This document shows, in pieces, positions 1-10,955 of a stretch of DNA of 64,000 nucleotides. Numbering within the stretch: the first letter of the stretch is position 1; each line of letters begins with the position of its first letter. Location: positions 372,001 through 436,000 of the forward strand of contig VCJN01000708.1 of assembly GCA_006384855.1 (NCBI GenBank). Reading direction: 5' to 3'. Both the position numbers and the translations under genes were made by a program. The notes below the pieces were generated by a model that saw nothing but the letters and a program-made list of their open reading frames with translations, searched no databases and was not told the DNA's origin. The stretch is from Tetraselmis striata (taxonomy: Eukaryota > Chlorophyta > Chlorodendrophyceae > Chlorodendrales > Chlorodendraceae).

Positions 1-420
1 CCGCCCTCCGGCCTGCACAGCCCCCGTATCGCGAGGCCGCTCCCCGGCGCTTGCCTCGTCGGCACGGCCGCCGAGCTGCGGCTGCGGCTGCGAGCGGCCC
101 GGCGGAGGGGCGCCTTGAGACCGGCGGCGGCGGATACTGCAGCCGCCGGTCCAGGCGGGGGGGGCGGCGGCCGGGGTACCGGGGGCCGTGGGGGCCGGGG
201 CTCCGGCGGCGATGGCGGCGACGAGCCTGACGCATGGCCGTGGCGGTGGCGATGGCGTGTGGCGGCGCTGCTTGTGGTATGTCGCCCCCCTTTTGCGTGT
301 GGCAGACTCTATTTGGACACAGATAGGGAGATCGGATGTCGGTCACTCAGGCCACGTAGCGCGATCCATCCACCTCCACAACAGGTGGCGACTGGGCTCC
401 AGCTCAGCCTAGGGCCGGCT

Positions 421-3400
421 AGAGCAAGCGGAGAGTCCACAGGCGGTCCCTCCGTCTCCATCATCATTCCCGTCCTGAACGAAAGCAAGCACATCACGCA
501 GACGCTGCGGTTTCTGAAGCTGCTGGACCCGCTGCCGCTGGAGGTCATCGTGGTAGACGGCGGCAGCCAGGACGGGTGCGCCCCCTTGCTCGTTGTGGGC
601 GTGTACCGCCTCGGGACCGTGCTCCGCTCTGCTGACACGCGGATGTGGGCTGGCGCAGCACCGCAAAGCTGGCTGCCAGGCAGGGCGCCAAGGTGGTGGG
701 GTCCGTGAAGGGGCGCGGGCGCCAGATGAACGAGGGGGCGGCGCTGGCGAAGGGCGATATTCTGTGCTTTCTGCATGCGGACACGCTGCCGCCGCTCAAC
801 CTGGTGAGGCTTGTCCGACTCGCACTAGCAACATCCGAATCCCAAGCCACAACTTGCCACCACCAAGCCTTACCACTTGCCTTCCCAGACGATGGCCTGA
901 TTTCGCATGGCATCTAGCACCCTATCATCCCATCCCATCCCATCCCATCCCATCCCATCCCATCCCATCCCGTCCCATCCCATCCCAATCCCAATCCCAT
1001 CCCAATCTCAATCCCATCTATTCCATCCCATCCCATCCCATCCCATCCCATCCCATCCCATCCCAATCCCAATCCCATCCCATCCCATCCCATCCCATCC
1101 CATCCCATCCCATGCCATGCCATGCCATCCCATCCCATCCCATCCCATCCCATCCCAATCTCAATCCCATCCAATCCCATCCCATCCTATCCCATCCCAT
1201 CCTTCCCATCTTATCCCATCCCATCCCATCCCATCCAATCCCATCCAATCCCATCCCAATCCCAATCCCATCCCAATCTCAATCCCATCCCATCCCATCC
1301 CATCCCATCCCATCCCATCCCATCCCAATCTCAATCTCAATCCCATCGCATCCCATCCCATCCCAGCTTAGCCCATCCCAATCCCATCCCATCCCATCCT
1401 ATCCCATCCCATCCCAATCCCAATCCCATCGCATCACGCCGCATCATGCTCGCCCATTGCATCCCGGCTGCGGCCTGCTAAAAAGTAGCTTCCCAACGTA
1501 TGCACTCAGGTGGCGCAGACACGGGCCACACTGAGCAAGGAGGAGGTCGTGCTGGGCGGCTTCTTCCCCCTGATCCAGGGTAAGCAGCCACCTACCCTGT
1601 ACTTACCCACCCGATCCTCTCTGCCTGCGCAATGGGCCTCTCTAAGCAGCCCCCCCCCCCCCCCCCCCCCACCCGCCCCGCCCACCCCCCGTCCATCCAC
1701 CTTGACCAACAGAGCCGGACCGCGTCCTGTGGTTTCCCACACTGCACAACGCTGCGAAGACATGGTACCCCTACCCGCAGACCCCACTGTCTTCCTAACT
1801 TCCCCCCCCCCCCCCCCCCCCTCTGCCGCCACCCGCCGCTCTCCCCCTATCCCACAGTCTGCCTATCCTTGCTCACTGGACGACTGACTCCAGGCACATG
1901 CACGGCAGGTATGCCCCGATGCTGTTCCGGCCCGTCAGCTTTGCGCGAGGCCTGCGGCTGCTCTTTGGTGCGTCATCTCCCCCGCACACACTCTGCTCAC
2001 AGCTCCTTTGGGGTCTGCAGTGCGCCTACGCAGCACCAGTACCCCCGCACCACCCAAAGTAGGGTGATGTCCCGATTTGCAGCACTCCCAGACTTTTTGT
2101 CCTAGCGGCGCCAACAAGCCTATTGCGGTCTTCAGGCGACCGCAAGCGTTTTTTTCCTGCACCATGCCTGCCGGTTTTCGTCCTGTGCAGTACATAACAA
2201 TGACATCTTGCAACACGGTAAGTAGAAGTAAACTCCGACCAGGCTCGCATGCGCCTGAAGACCGCAGCAGTAGTACAAGGACTGTATCAAGGAAAAGCTA
2301 CCTGTATGAGCGATCCGTATACTCACCAAGGCAGTGTTAGAAAGTCTGCTTTACAAGTGGGTTAGACACCATGAACTGCAATCTTAGCTATGAGTCATGT
2401 ATGTCGGTGTTTTCGTTAAAGATACTCAGTAAGGAATTAATTGGTCTAGCAATTGGTTTATACCTCAGAACCTCGATGTTTGCCCAGCCCCTGCGGAACA
2501 TATTCCCCCGATAATCCTAATAAATGCCCCGGTCTGTGCCCGGATGCTGCAGGCGACCAGGCGCAGTTCTGCCGGGCGTCCGACTTTCGGCGCCTGGGCG
2601 GCTTCGACCCGGAGCTCATCATAATGGAGGACGCGGACCTCTGCATCCGCATGCACATGCAGGCGCGAGGGGGGCGGCGGCGCGGCGCGGTGCGCATGCT
2701 GCCCAGCGCGGTGCAGACCTCGGGCCGCCGCATCGGAAGCTGGGGCAACCTCCGCGCCACCTGGATCCATTTCCGAATCGCCCTGCAGTGGTATCTAGGT
2801 GCGTGCCATTTGCCCATAAACGCACTCTGAGTCTGCGCATAAGTATCTTTGTCGACCCCCCCCCCCCCCCCCCTCCCCCCCCCCCCCCTGTATGTGTGTG
2901 TGTGTGTGTGTGCGTGTGCGTGTGCGTGTGCGTGTCGATGCCGGTGCACTGACTCGCTGTTACCTCTGACTGTATATGTCTTGGGGTTACTGTCAACCCA
3001 TGCCACACATCTTGCGTCCTCCTCTTCAGTTGGGGCTGGTTTTCAAGGGTACACCATGGGAACATCAATGCGAAGAGGCAGAACAGTTCATTCTTCTGGG
3101 GATCTACAAACCAGGGTATAACGTGTCAAGTGTAATCCTGAATACTTAATTGCCGCACCACAAACTTGCCCCGATGGCGCTATAACAACTCACTGCAGCG
3201 GTCTATCAGCACGGTCTAGCCACGGGGGCCAATGTCGAACAAAGGTGACAAATATATGCCTGTCCAAATATATGCCAAACGCTGAGATCCCCACGCCCCC
3301 CACTGTTGCCGGGCTGCTGGATTCTCTGGCCACTTTACTTTTCTGATGCTGCCTCCCTGTCTTCTGACGAGCCCTATCTTTGCCGCAACTGCCATGGCGC

Positions 3401-3475
3401 ATGTGCCTGACAGGGGGCACGCCAGGCGAGCTTCGGACCACATACAACAAGATATACACCGACAACTTCAGATAG
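421..3475 (+). CDS. Family 2 glycosyltransferase, multi-exon host gene
   Basis: Transfers a sugar from a nucleotide donor, in a GT-A fold; the acceptor is unknown. The first readable exon ends at 575 and carries the GT2 start (SVSIIIPVLNES, then VVDGGSQDG). The others are 659-803 (AKLAARQGAKVV, GRGRQMNEGA, FLHADT: the DxD-like site), 1510-1579 (LGGFF), a poorly bounded exon ending at 1967 (YAPMLFRP, ARGLRLLFG), 2553-2798 (DQAQFCRASDF, GGFDPELIIMEDADLCIR, TSGRRIGSWGNLRAT) and 3414-3475 (TTYNKIYTDNFR, stop TAG). Reading phase is kept across 575/659, 1967/2553 and 2798/3414. This matches the GT2 group often labelled rSAM/selenodomain-associated transferase 2 (TIGR04283-like), which also occurs in algae. 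The start codon is not resolved: the frame is open upstream, low-complexity and without a clear ATG. The frame after the TAG stays open to a TGA at 3749-3751 but is low complexity. Confidence 0.8.
915..1445. repeat. CATCC pentanucleotide satellite in an intron
   Basis: About 530 bp of nearly pure CATCC units, mixed with CAATC variants, fill most of the intron between the exons at 659-803 and 1510-1579 of the glycosyltransferase gene. Open frames through it on both strands are repeat artefacts (HPIPS- and GWDGM-type peptides). Confidence 0.95.
2857..2936. repeat. poly(C) run followed by a TG/CG microsatellite
   Basis: A run of about 30 C, broken by one T, leads straight into TGTGTG/TGCGTG repeats inside the last intron of the glycosyltransferase gene. 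Confidence 0.9.
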
Positions 3476-3889
3476 AGCCTGAGTGCCTGCACGTGCTCGC
3501 ATGCCGGCCTCCACACCGCCGCGGGCGAGCATGTGTGGCTCAGCAACAGCCCGCCTAACGCGGTGTTGACTGTGGACTGGAGCGCACATTGGCCTGGGGG
3601 GGGGGCGGGGGGGGGGGGGGGGGAGGGAGGGGGAGACTTCAACCGTAAGCTACATCAAAAGGCGCGCAGAGAACACAATGTGGCTGAGGGCCGTGACCCC
3701 GCCTGGACTGTGTGTGCTTTCAGCCCTGTGCTCGCGGAGGAATCTTTTTGAATACAGACATAGAGCAATTTGCCTCGCGATGAGCAGTACATAGCTATAC
3801 TCCGCCCAGGACTATCGGCATCCTTCAGCCGACAACCCCAAGCACGGCGGCTAGAGCTCCATATGCACGCAGAGCAGGGGAGTCGCAGG
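3476..3889. other. Intergenic, no gene seen
   Basis: Downstream of the glycosyltransferase stop. It holds a 30-base G-rich run near 3597-3630 and no recognisable coding sequence or RNA gene. Confidence 0.5.
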
Positions 3890-4140
3890 TGTTGACATCA
3901 GTGTTGGTACACTACTGCACGTGTACAAAGTAGGTATGCCTTAGTACTTTAGTCCGCACTAGCACATCGCGCGTACCAGGCACCGCCTCGCCTGCCTACA
4001 GGCGTTTGGTGCCCCGGGCCTGCTCACTTCTCTATAACCAGCCACTCTACGCGCTTTACGCTCCCTCCCACAGTCGCCGGGACCCGCACAGGCGGGTCGG
4101 TAGGATTGCGCTCCCGAGGAACGACCAGCGAATGCACACG
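3890..4140 (+). repeat. 5' LTR-like end of an older LTR element
   Basis: Starts TGTTGACATCAGTG. It matches the sequence that begins at 4938 and resumes after the copia insertion at 10761: shared blocks include CACTACTGCA, GTACAAAG/GTACAATG, GGTATGCCTTA, CCGCACTAGCAC and CGCGCGTACC. The two copies diverge beyond about 10950, so the end of this LTR is approximate. Confidence 0.6.
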
Positions 4141-4937
4141 TTACTGCAATCTGCTCCACTCTTTGTCTCAACCTGCAGAGTGCTGGGATTATACGCCAGT
4201 GGTGTTCAAACACAATGAGCCTACTTGACTGTAGTACGCTGCGTACAACATGTTATGGGCCCTCTACTAGGCACGGTGGTCTGTTGATGACGCAGAAAGT
4301 CCGTCTAGACTCCAGCATAGACGTTAAACTGACATCACCGGTGGTGAGGAACCGGTTCTCGCACTCGCACGTCACCCTCGCGGCGAAATGTCGCCTCAGG
4401 TTCGCGCACCTTCAGCGAATGATAGCGCACACCTGGAACCTGGCTACCATGATGCCAACAACTGACATGTACGGGGTCGCAAGCTACAACGACGCCAGCG
4501 ATCGCCGCGTATTTCATTTCCCGCCCGAAGGATTTCTACTGTCGGCCGATCGGGCAACGCTCGTCGACCAGGCAAAAAAAATCGTATATCAACGCTCGGA
4601 CCTTAGGAGCCTCAGCACCACGGACGGCAGCAAGGGCAGCAGCATGGGCGTCGGCGACCATGCTACGCCAGCCGCCCCGCCGCTGCGCGCCGCCATGAAC
4701 AGTGATGTGCCCGCACGGCTCGACCAACGGGAAATTCGTATGCGAAGCTAGGCACACCACCGCAGAGGAGAAGCATTCAGCCGCGAGTTCATTAGTCCGG
4801 TCCGCTTGGCCAGCCCCGATCCACGCCGAGGTCATGGCATGGCGGGCGGCCTCTCCCGCAGCTCTCGAGGCTAGCGACGACTAGCGTGAGCAACCGGACC
4901 CCCTGCTTCGAGCATCCCCTTGCGACATTAAGGGGGG
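4141..4937 (+). mobile_element. Internal region of the older LTR element
   Basis: Lies between the two LTR-like copies and ends in a purine tract (ATTAAGGGGGG at about 4927-4937) directly before TGTTTGTCATC, as expected for a plus-strand LTR element. An open frame (4215-4751) exists, but I recognise no gag or pol motif. At about 800 bp it is too short for an autonomous element: a non-autonomous (TRIM-like) or internally deleted copy. Confidence 0.5.
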
Positions 4938-5008
4938 TGTTTGTCATCAGTGCTGTTAATTCACTACTGCATATGTACAATGCAAGTATGTAACTGGGGT
5001 ATGCCTTA
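4938..5008 (+). repeat. First part of the split 3' LTR of the older element
   Basis: Begins TGTTTGTCATCAGTG after the purine tract and stops at GGTATGCCTTA, where the copia element entered. The rest continues at 10761 with CCTTAATTC. Confidence 0.6.
5004..5008. repeat. Target site duplication (CCTTA), left copy
   Basis: CCTTA occurs immediately outside both LTRs of the copia element (5004-5008 and 10761-10765). Confidence 0.85.
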
Positions 5009-5488
5009 TGTCGGAGATTGTCGAAGTGATGGCTGAGTGCCACTGTCACTGATGGGGGGAGATTCGGCGAGAGTCGGCGTTCACGCGTCGAGTCACGTCG
5101 AGTGCCAGCAAGCAATATGCAGACCGGGAAGGCAAAGGGCTGCTATGAGCCGTGGGCGATGGACGAAAGGTAGTCGCTGTCGCCGTGGTGATGGCTGAGT
5201 GGCACTGCCATGAGAGAGAATGGGTGAGTCGTAACATTTCTGGGAAGAGCAGTTGACTGAATTTACAGGAGCCGAGGCTGACAATTTATAACAGCCGGCT
5301 AGTTGTCGACTAGGGCAGACACCGCTCCGTCAAAGAAGGTAATCTGGCAAAGAAGTCCAAGTGCTGTACTCTGGCAGCATCTGGGTGTCGTACATCTTAG
5401 GCACATGTACGGCAATAGCGCTTCACAATGCGGATTTCACAGAGAGAAAATGGCGGATTCAGGGTACCGGGGTACCCTGGGTCCAACA
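5009..5488 (-). repeat. 3' LTR of the copia element
   Basis: 480 bp. On the minus strand it runs from TGTTGGACCC to CTCCGACA and carries a TATAAAT-like box (near 5285-5295). By eye it differs from the other LTR at roughly 20 positions plus a few small gaps, so the insertion is not recent. Confidence 0.9.
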
Positions 5489-5500
5489 CCCCTCCTCATC
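5489..5500 (-). promoter_or_regulatory. Polypurine tract of the copia element
   Basis: The minus strand reads GATGAGGAGGGG directly before the 3' LTR (TGTTGG), the expected site for plus-strand priming. Confidence 0.75.
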
Positions 5501-5588
5501 CTGTGGAATCCCGCGGGCGCAGGATTGATGGCGGCAGAGGCGCAATGGAAGGCTCCTCGGAAGACCCCATCAGTGAAGCGCGGAAGTG

Positions 5589-6285
5589 AAGAAAGGTAGT
5601 CAGTGGCAGCGCTTTAGTGAAGAAATCGGCCATGTGGTCTGCGGTAGGCGTGTAGTGAATGACGATGACGCCGTCTTGGCAGAGTTGGGCCGCATACTGA
5701 AACTAGAGGTCAATGTGGCGTTGCGCGCTTTTAATCATACCATGCTTCACCTGAACGATGCACGCCTGGTTGTCCTCGCATACCCGCACTGGGTCAGTGG
5801 TGGGGTGGCTGAGCTGGCGCAGAAGAATGCGAACAAATGCAAGACATTTGCAGGCCATGCAGAGCGCCACGAACTCCGCCTCGGCAATAGACAGGGCCAC
5901 GCTCTTCTGAAACTGCGCGCGGCAGGCGACTGGGGTGCCGTGCACCAACGCAAGATAAACGGTAGTGGAGCGGCGTGAGGGCATGAAGGTCGCCCAGTTA
6001 GCGTCCACAAAGAAGATGAAGTCATGCGCCCCGTTGTCCAGTTGCTTCCGGAAAATGAGGCCATGGCTGGGGGTGCCCTTGAGGTAGCGCAGCACCGATA
6101 TGGCGATCTGCCAGTGACGCTCGGTGGGGGACGCCATATAGGCGCATTGTCGGCCGACCACGAAAGCGATATCATGACGCGATGCCACGGCCAGCCAGAT
6201 AAGGCTGCCAACAATATTGGGATAGGGAAAGAGTTTAGTGTCGAGAGGTGCGCTTGTAGGGTCATGAAAATCGGTATCCGGCGTT
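5589..6285 (-). pseudogene. Copia RNase H domain and pol C-terminus
   Basis: Minus-strand frame with the copia RNase H signature: DIAFVVGRQCAYMASPTERH, RYLKGTPSHGL, FVDANWA, SIAEAEFVAL, CEDNQACI and RHIDL, followed after an in-frame TAG by HYTPTADHMADFFTKALP, the usual end of copia pol. The acidic residues of DANWA, AEAE and EDNQ match the catalytic positions of this family. It removes the RNA strand of the RNA:DNA hybrid during reverse transcription. The in-frame TAG makes this copy defective. Confidence 0.85.
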
Positions 6286-7180
6286 CATGGCAGGCGGCGA
6301 GGCGTGCACTCCGTCATGTTGAAGGTAGTCAGGATGTCGTTGATGTATTTCTCCTGATGGAGGTGGATCACGCCGCACGGCTTGCGGTCAATGGCCATGC
6401 CAAGAAGCCAGGTGCATAGGCCGTCAGTGGTTGCATCAAACACAGTGAAGAGAGAAGTCTGAAAAAGCTCCCGGATGTTGGACAATGGGGAGGTAGCCAG
6501 CATGATGTCATCAACGTAGACGCATAGAATGGCCAGCAGGGATCCATCGGCGGCGAGCATTGTCCATACGCCGGGATCGCACTCGGAGTTGATTAAGCCG
6601 AAGTCATGGAGAAAGGAAGAAAACCGCAGAAACCATGCCTTGGGCGTCTGCGGCAGACCGTAGAGTGCCTTAACGAGTTTCCAAGCCTGGTCCTTGCGGC
6701 TGTAGCCGGGGAAAGAGGGGGGTAGACGTAGACATCTTCAGCGAGGTGAGCGTTGAGGAAGGCACAGGTGACGTCGACCTGGTATAGCTCCCAGTCGAGT
6801 TGAAATGCGAGAGCAATAGTGGTGCGCAAGGCGATGAATCTGGCGACTGGGGCGTAGGTCTTGGTGTCATCATAGTTATCGCCGGCAATGAGTTGATCGC
6901 CGCGGACGACCACTCTAGCCTTGCGCTTGATGAGGTTGACATCCTTGTCGTGTTTCTCCGCGAAGGCCCACGCCGTCTGTATGATGATCGCTGACGGGTT
7001 GTTGCGTCGAAGCTCAGGGACGCTGATCCAAACAAAAGTCTCCATCTTGCTGATAGAGGCGATCTCACGGTCCATGGACTGTTTCCAGTCATCGCGGTAA
7101 TTGCTAGTGGTGGCCCCCTTGTAGTTGCGCGGCGCCTTGGACACGCGGACAGTGGGTTTCGGTAGGGCGAGGGCGGCCAT
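6285..7180 (-). pseudogene. Copia reverse transcriptase domain
   Basis: Two minus-strand frames together cover the RT. The upstream part (7180-6720) has the copia entry block (DDWKQSMDREIASI, KARVVVRGDQ, YAPVARFIALR, YQVDVTCAFLNA; the D of this last motif is the first catalytic Asp). The downstream part (6720-6285) has KLVKALYGLPQTP in another frame, then LCVYVDDIMLA (YVDD, catalytic) and YINDILTTFNM. The break is one frameshift at the C run near 6715, possibly a homopolymer error. Synthesises cDNA of the element. Confidence 0.88.
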
Positions 7181-7224
7181 TTATGCTGAGTAGGGGCGCA
7201 CAACCTCCGCGATGGCGGATTCCA

Positions 7225-8394
7225 CTAGCGTGGGGTGGTAGTCGCTGAGGTCGAAATAAGGGGAAGGCAGTTGCGCCGATCCACTGATGTGAGGAGATGA
7301 TAGTGCTGTGGCGCCCCCTCCTGATGACGCGGAAGATACTGCTCGTCTTGACGCGGAGGTGGGGGCCCCTCCTGCGCCGAGGCAAGCGCCGCTGATGGTG
7401 GCATGGGTGGCGGTGCTCGGGGCCCATCCTGTTGGTCCGCGGGTTGCAGCTCGTCCAGCATATGGTCATCGTCGGGGAACTGGAAGACTGGCATAGAGAG
7501 AGCCGGTGTGCTGGAGAAGGGTTGTGTTACCTCGTCAAAGATGACATCGCGTGTCGTTGTTTCGTGCCTGACAACCGGGTTGTAGATGCGGTAGCCAGCG
7601 GTGTCCTCATGGTGGCCAACGTAGATGCCCGGCCAGGATTTAGGTGTCATTTTGCCCTTGGCTGTCCTCACAGGCACAGGGATGTTGACCCAGGCCACGC
7701 AGCCGAAGATATGCAGGTCGGTGAGGTCGGGCTTGCGGCCGGTCATCAGCGTGTAGGGTATGGCGTTGACGGACGAGCCCCACTGGCGGTTGCAGAGATA
7801 GACGGCGTGAAGATACGCCCAATCCCAGAAGGTGCAGTCGTGGCCGGCGTGGAGGAGCATGGCTTGGGAACACTCACCGATGGTGCGGAAAGAGCGCTCC
7901 GCCATGCCCGCCTGGTGATGAGAGTGAGACGCGGTAAAGTCCAACGCGATGTTGAGGTCGTCGCATGCTTGACGAAACGGAGAGCCGGTATAAACCGCGC
8001 CGCGATCGGCACGTATGCGTTGGATGGCGTGACCTATGCCGAGCACTGCCGCATGAAGTTGATGGACGGCTCGGACGGCCTCGTCCTTGGTGCGCATAGT
8101 GATTGCGACCTTCACGCCAGTGTAGGAATCCACTGCGCCGAAGATACGCTGCGCTCCAGTGACCGACGGGCAAGGTCCCTTCCAGGCGTCGATGACCACG
8201 AGCACGTATGGTGCTGTCGGGCGTGGGGAGGGCTGCCGGTTGACCGAATGCTGCTGGTGGCACGGCAAAAATACATGGTCGACGACCAGAGAGGTTGGCA
8301 GCTGGAGGATCGGCGCATCGGTGAGGGGCGGTAGCGTTGGTGGCGGGTCGCCACGCAGGGCGCCATGCTCCGCATGAAGGACGTGGGACGCCAA
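7225..8394 (-). CDS. Copia integrase region
   Basis: Open minus-strand frame with the retroviral-type integrase core. The D,D-35-E triad is seen in FGAVDSYTGVK, IRADRGAVYTG and HHQAGMAERSFRTI. The C-terminal part keeps copia-type motifs (GRKPDLTDLHIFGCVAWV, AGYRIYNP, TTRDVIFDE) before a proline-rich linker into RT. I do not see a clear protease motif. The protein joins cDNA to the target DNA. Frame intact over about 390 residues. Confidence 0.88.
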   Translation of the reverse strand: MASHVLHAEHGALRGDPPPTLPPLTDAPILQLPTSLVVDHVFLPCHQQHSVNRQPSPRPTAPYVLVVIDAWKGPCPSVTGAQRIFGAVDSYTGVKVAITMRTKDEAVRAVHQLHAAVLGIGHAIQRIRADRGAVYTGSPFRQACDDLNIALDFTASHSHHQAGMAERSFRTIGECSQAMLLHAGHDCTFWDWAYLHAVYLCNRQWGSSVNAIPYTLMTGRKPDLTDLHIFGCVAWVNIPVPVRTAKGKMTPKSWPGIYVGHHEDTAGYRIYNPVVRHETTTRDVIFDEVTQPFSSTPALSMPVFQFPDDDHMLDELQPADQQDGPRAPPPMPPSAALASAQEGPPPPRQDEQYLPRHQEGAPQHYHLLTSVDRRNCLPLISTSATTTPR

Positions 8395-8499
8395 CGCCGC
8401 TGAGGCCAGGAATGTGGGCGAGGTGAGGCATAGGGGTTGGGCCGGGGTGGGGACGGGTTGAGGACGTTGCCAATTGATGTCGTATAGGTGGATGGGGGG

Positions 8500-10086
8500 G
8501 GGGGGGGGGGGGTCGAGGGGGTAGGGATGGGAGTAAATGTTTCAGCGGGGGGGGGATGTCGGGGGTATTGAAGATCGCGAAGGTGTCGAGTTGAGGGCGG
8601 AAGTGATGGACACGCCATGAGTGTGTGAACGGGGACTCGAAGCCGTCATCAGAGTCGGAGTAGGGGACGTGCCAGGGGTTATGTAAGTCATCCTCCGCGT
8701 TGTCCGCGCCTTCCCCCTCCTGGGCTCCGGTGGCCGCCCCTCCTTGGGCTGCGGTGGGGCAGGTGAGCATGATGGACAGGCTGCTGTGGTGCTGTGCCGA
8801 CGGGGACACACCCACGAACGGGAAGGCCTCCTAGTGTCTTGTCGGCCGGTGGTTGGAGTTGTTGTTGGCCTGCTAATGCCGCTGGTTCTGATGTCCGGTC
8901 GGGGAGACGAAGCCGACCGGCTGCTGATGGCGCTACCTGCCGTCGTTGCCGCCCTGGTTGGTCCAACGCTGCTGCCGCTGGAGCCGGTCCTGATTGGTGC
9001 GGTTGTTGTTGTAGAAATGCTGACCTGGTGGCGCCTGATAGTTGTAGTTGTCGCGTTGGTTGTGGCCATAGCTGGCGTTAACGCGACGCTCCGCAGGTTC
9101 GCTCTGATGGCGGTCATAGCGAGGGTCGTTCATGGTGCTGGTCGGCATGGTGTCCTCTAGGATACGCATGCCGTTGGCATGGCGCATGTCCACGCACTGT
9201 TGTTGGGTATGGCCCGGACGGTCACACCTTTTGCAGACGACGTCGGGCATGATGGCGTGCTGCGGGTCCCTGGGGTTATAGTAATTGAGGTTTGGCGGGT
9301 ACGCACGGACACGCACGCTGCTGACGCTTACGCTTGTGCGCCTCCATGTATTGTCCGGCGCTGATGATGGTTGCCAGCTTCTCGTTGACAGTGTCCGCCG
9401 AGATGGTGGTGTCGACGATATGATCGAAGTCTAGGTGAAGTCCTGGGATGAGGTAGTTGGTGGCCACGTACTCGAAGGTCCACTGGCCATGTGCCTTGTT
9501 TCACAGATTCTTGAGGTTGTGGTAGCGCCGAACATACACCGGAACTGGCTCATTCGGGAGCTGTCCTGCTGTAATCTCCTCCGAGCGCTTGCGCTCCTCC
9601 ATGGCCGAGCCCTGGAGCTCAGTAAGAAGGGCCTTCCAAACTGTATATCCACAGTTCCTGGAGTCCATGCTGATGCTGTTGACGATGGCCAGTGCCATGG
9701 GATAATTCGTTGTTGCGTGGCGCAGGGCTTCCAAGAGGATCATTAATTTGTTCCTGACGGGTACCTTTGCCCTTGGTGGTGTCCAAGTAGCCGGCGCTGC
9801 CGAGAGAGATCTTGATGGGTTGAGCGTTGTCCCGCGTAGAGATGGTGTTGTCTCAGATGGGGACGTTCTTGAGGTCGAGCGTCGGCTTCACTGCAGCCGG
9901 CTTGATATGCTGGATGTCACCTGAGTGACTGTCTGATGCATCGTCCATGCCGAAGGCGTCCTCATAGCTGGTATCATCACGGAAGTTAGGTGGTGGTGGA
10001 GCGCCGCCAGGGTCCGTCTTGATCGCACTCTGCCGAGCCAGATTGGCTAGGGGGGTGTTCATGCCGGTGGTGATGCTGGTAGACAT
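8500..10086 (-). pseudogene. Copia gag with CCHC zinc knuckle
   Basis: Starts at the minus-strand ATG ending at 10086 (MSTSITTGMN). A gag-like segment follows near 9743-9501 (AWxxL-type block VWKALLTELQG, then EPVPVYVRRYHNLKNL), then a zinc knuckle CKRCDRPGHTQQQC (CX2CX4HX4C) near 9250-9210. Several frame changes separate these blocks, so this copy is broken. The long plus-strand frames in the same place are shadows. Confidence 0.7.
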
Positions 10087-10277
10087 TGTGTAAAGATGGC
10101 GCCCTTGTGCTGAAAGATGTATAATTGCAGGGGTGGGCGGGTGGGAAGAAAATCTCGTCGCACGTCGCACGTCGACCGTCGAAAGCTATCGAGGGTCGAG
10201 ATACACGTAGATTGAAGCCTCTGGCAGGCGTCGAGCACTGGGCAAGACGTCGAACCAAAGGAGAGGGCCCAAAAACC

Positions 10278-10760
10278 TGTCGGAGGGAGATTGTCGAAGT
10301 GATGGCTGAGTGCCACTGTCACTGATGGAGGGAGAGTCGGCGAGAGTCGGCGTTCACGCGTCGAGTCACGTCGAGTGCCAGCAAGCAATATGCAAACCGG
10401 GAAGGCAAAGGGCTGCTATGAGCCGTGGGCGATGGACGAAAGGTAGTCGCTGTCGCCGTGGTGATGGCTGAGTGGCATTGTCATGAGAGAGAATGGGTGA
10501 GTCGAGACATTTCTGGGAAGAGCAGTTGACTGAATTTACATGATCCGAGGCTGACAATTTATAACAGCCGGCTAGGTGTCGACTAGGGCAGACACCGCTC
10601 CATGAAAGAAAGCAATCTGGCAAATAAGTCCAAGTGCCATACTTTGGCAGCATCTGGGTGTCGTACATCTTAGGCACATGTACGGCAATAGCACTTCACA
10701 ATGCGGATTTCACAGAGAGAAAATGCGGATTCAGGGTACCGGGGTACCCTGGGTCCAATA
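10278..10760 (-). repeat. 5' LTR of the copia element
   Basis: 483 bp, pairs with 5009-5488. The outer end reads TATTGGACCC on the minus strand, one change from the TGTTGG of the other copy. No standard initiator-Met primer site is evident next to its inner end (GGTTTTTGGGCCC). Confidence 0.9.
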
Positions 10761-10955
10761 CCTTAATTCTTTGCGGTCCTCTTTAGTCCTCCGCACTAGC
10801 ACTTCGCGCGTACCGGGCACCGCTTCGCCTGCCTACAAGCGTTCGGCGCCTCGGGCATGCTCACTTCTCTGTAATCATCCGCTCTCCGCGATTCACGCTC
10901 CCTCCCACATCCCCCGGCTAGCGCCTGGACCCGCATAGGGCGGGTTATGGAGACG
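10761..10955 (+). repeat. Second part of the split 3' LTR of the older element
   Basis: Resumes the LTR interrupted at 5008 and matches 3940-4130: CCGCACTAGCAC, CGCGCGTACC, CGCCTGCCTACA, TGCTCACTTCTCT, ACGCTCCCTCCCAC. Its first five bases are the right copy of the CCTTA duplication. Confidence 0.6.

Larger units (their letters stand above)
5009..10760 (-). mobile_element. Ty1/copia LTR retrotransposon, nearly complete
   Basis: A 5.75-kb element on the minus strand. It has two LTRs of about 480 bp with TG...CA ends, a purine tract before the 3' LTR, a 5-bp target duplication, and gag, integrase, RT and RNase H in the order typical of copia. It sits inside the 3' LTR of an older element. The coding region has a frameshift at a C/G run near 6715 and in-frame stops (for example TGA near 6290 and TAG near 5700), so this copy is probably not autonomous. 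Confidence 0.92.

Noticed and set aside
907-1481. Open frames of 70-310 residues through the CATCC repeat
   Set aside because: Pure repeat translation on both strands inside an intron.
3476-3751. C-terminal extension of the glycosyltransferase if TAG codes for Gln
   Set aside because: The extension is Gly-rich low complexity through a G run, and the family ends near YTDNFR; the phosphodiesterase gene has no internal TAR codons.
7432-8334. Plus-strand 300-residue frame
   Set aside because: Antisense of the copia integrase, whose catalytic motifs are clear on the minus strand.
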